Below are positions 63,128-64,000 of a DNA stretch of 64,000 nt, in pieces; the first letter of the stretch is position 1; every line of letters begins with the position of its first letter. The stretch is taken from contig NZ_QSBV01000001.1 in the NCBI RefSeq assembly GCF_003465825.1, forward strand, positions 124,001 to 188,000. Reading direction: 5' to 3'. The notes below the pieces were generated by a model. The model was not told the origin of the DNA, did no database searches, and saw only the letters and a program-made list of their open reading frames with translations. The translations under genes and the position numbers were made by a program. This DNA is from Collinsella sp. AF02-46-1. Lineage in GTDB: Bacteria > Actinomycetota > Coriobacteriia > Coriobacteriales > Coriobacteriaceae.

Positions 63128-64000
63128 TTAAGCAGATTGCTTACGCTTTCCAACTACCTTCATACCCTTGCAAGCAATGTCTAAGAGGCCATTCCTAAGA
63201 ACGAATAGAAGGGCAAAGAAAAGCAGAAACTCTGCAATTAGAATGCCAGGGGAGAACGGTGCGAAAGACAAAGCCACTTGGGCGCCAATCAAAACAAAGC
63301 TGGCAGCAATCTCTCCCCTGCGAAAATCAAGTTTAATAAACTTACGTGTATCACGCGCACGCACCGCAGCGATAACAGCATAGCTAATGGCAGTAGCGCC
63401 AGCAGCGCCCAAAATTCCACACGCCGGAACAAGAAGCAAAGTGAGCGCTATATTAACGATTGCGCCAATAGCGGTTGTAGAGAAGGCCTTCTTGCTTTCT
63501 TTAGTAACGACATACGTTGTTCCAAAGAAAGCGGCAACGCAGGAAAAGAGATTGGCAAGCGATAGCATAGCAACTGGCTGCCACGAGCCTTCATACGACG
63601 AACTCATGAGGAACGTGTAGACGGGGTAGGCAGACGCAGCGATAAGGGACGATGCCACAGCAAGAACCACAAAGATATAGCGAAAGACCGTCGACTGAAA
63701 CCTAGCATTATCCGCAGATTCTCGTTCTTCAATTGCCGAAATCTGCCATGCCTGCATGAAAATATTGTAGACGATGTTCACAATTTGGGGGATCTTCTGG
63801 GCAACGTTGTAGATACCGTTTGCGCTGGCGCCAATAAAGAACAGTATTACATACCTATCGGAAGCCGACATAATCCACCACATAAGCGAGTTCGGAATTA
63901 GAGGTATGCAGTAGGTCAACATGGCATTTAGCGCATGTCTATTTAAGCTGGAGAACGCTAGGTAATTCCAAAGTCTACAGGAAACGATGATATGCAAAGC
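63128..64000 (-). CDS. Polysaccharide flippase (Wzx-like), C-terminal part
   Basis: At least 290 residues, open at the right edge, so the start is missing. Multiple membrane segments; MWWIMSASDRYVILFFIGAS, IYNVAQKIPQIVNIVYNIFM and WQISAIEERESAD are typical of MVF/MATE-like polysaccharide transport proteins. It would flip lipid-linked repeat units across the membrane. Fits with rfbB at 49,661 as part of an exopolysaccharide locus. Confidence 0.88.
   Translation of the reverse strand, partial: ALHIIVSCRLWNYLAFSSLNRHALNAMLTYCIPLIPNSLMWWIMSASDRYVILFFIGASANGIYNVAQKIPQIVNIVYNIFMQAWQISAIEERESADNARFQSTVFRYIFVVLAVASSLIAASAYPVYTFLMSSSYEGSWQPVAMLSLANLFSCVAAFFGTTYVVTKESKKAFSTTAIGAIVNIALTLLLVPACGILGAAGATAISYAVIAAVRARDTRKFIKLDFRRGEIAASFVLIGAQVALSFAPFSPGILIAEFLLFFALLFVLRNGLLDIACKGMKVVGKRKQSA

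Overview
The window reads as a chromosomal segment of a Coriobacteriia actinobacterium, most likely Collinsella. This is inferred from high-GC housekeeping genes, actinobacterial-style RpoD and InfB, the rnc-smc-ftsY-ffh order, and GGGGACG-type palindromic repeats. No 16S rRNA gene is present to settle the species.

Positions 1-40,900 are mostly core genome, nearly all on the minus strand. They start with an ftsH fragment, cobO, a MATE exporter, an rRNA/tRNA methyltransferase, thyA-folA and a divergent DUF134/FeMo-cofactor-type regulator. Next come the rpmF / plsX-acpP-rnc-smc-ftsY-ffh cluster, a DUF177 gene, a DivIVA-like gene, coaD-rsmD-recG, and a YloV/FakA-like gene with its Asp23 partner. 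Two tandem tRNA-Asn genes are followed by an IS110-family element. A long same-strand series then runs rimP-nusA-infB-rbfA-nrnA-truB-ribF-dnaG-rpoD, joining transcription, translation and replication-initiation functions behind one clear promoter that is immediately followed by a terminator-like hairpin. leuS, guaB, a ModE-like regulator, a decayed PLP-enzyme homologue and a frameshifted epimerase-like gene close this part.

From about 41,990 to 63,000 the window changes character: AT-richer genes, gene remnants, IS debris and repeats. This is an accessory, defence-type region. It holds (a) an AAA ATPase plus RloB/TOPRIM-like pair; (b) a complete retron with a recognisable msr-msd RNA gene (a1/a2 repeats plus a long msd hairpin), a nucleoside-deoxyribosyltransferase-like effector and a retron reverse transcriptase; (c) an IS256 remnant that cuts off another gene; (d) two PD-(D/E)XK-like nuclease candidates and small DUF2188 and DUF4238 genes; (e) a five-gene minus-strand group (DUF262, HEPN protein, two unknowns, Abi_2-type HEPN protein) lying between two decayed direct copies of a two-gene module (a small unknown protein plus a secreted transglutaminase-like protein).

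A GC-rich dTDP-glucose 4,6-dehydratase (rfbB) inside the region and a flippase at the right edge indicate a cell-surface polysaccharide locus nearby. The retron is the best-supported special system here. The DUF262-HEPN-unknown group and the possible guide-RNA region of the IS110 element are the most interesting less-characterised ones. All functional statements come from motif reading by eye; no database search was run.
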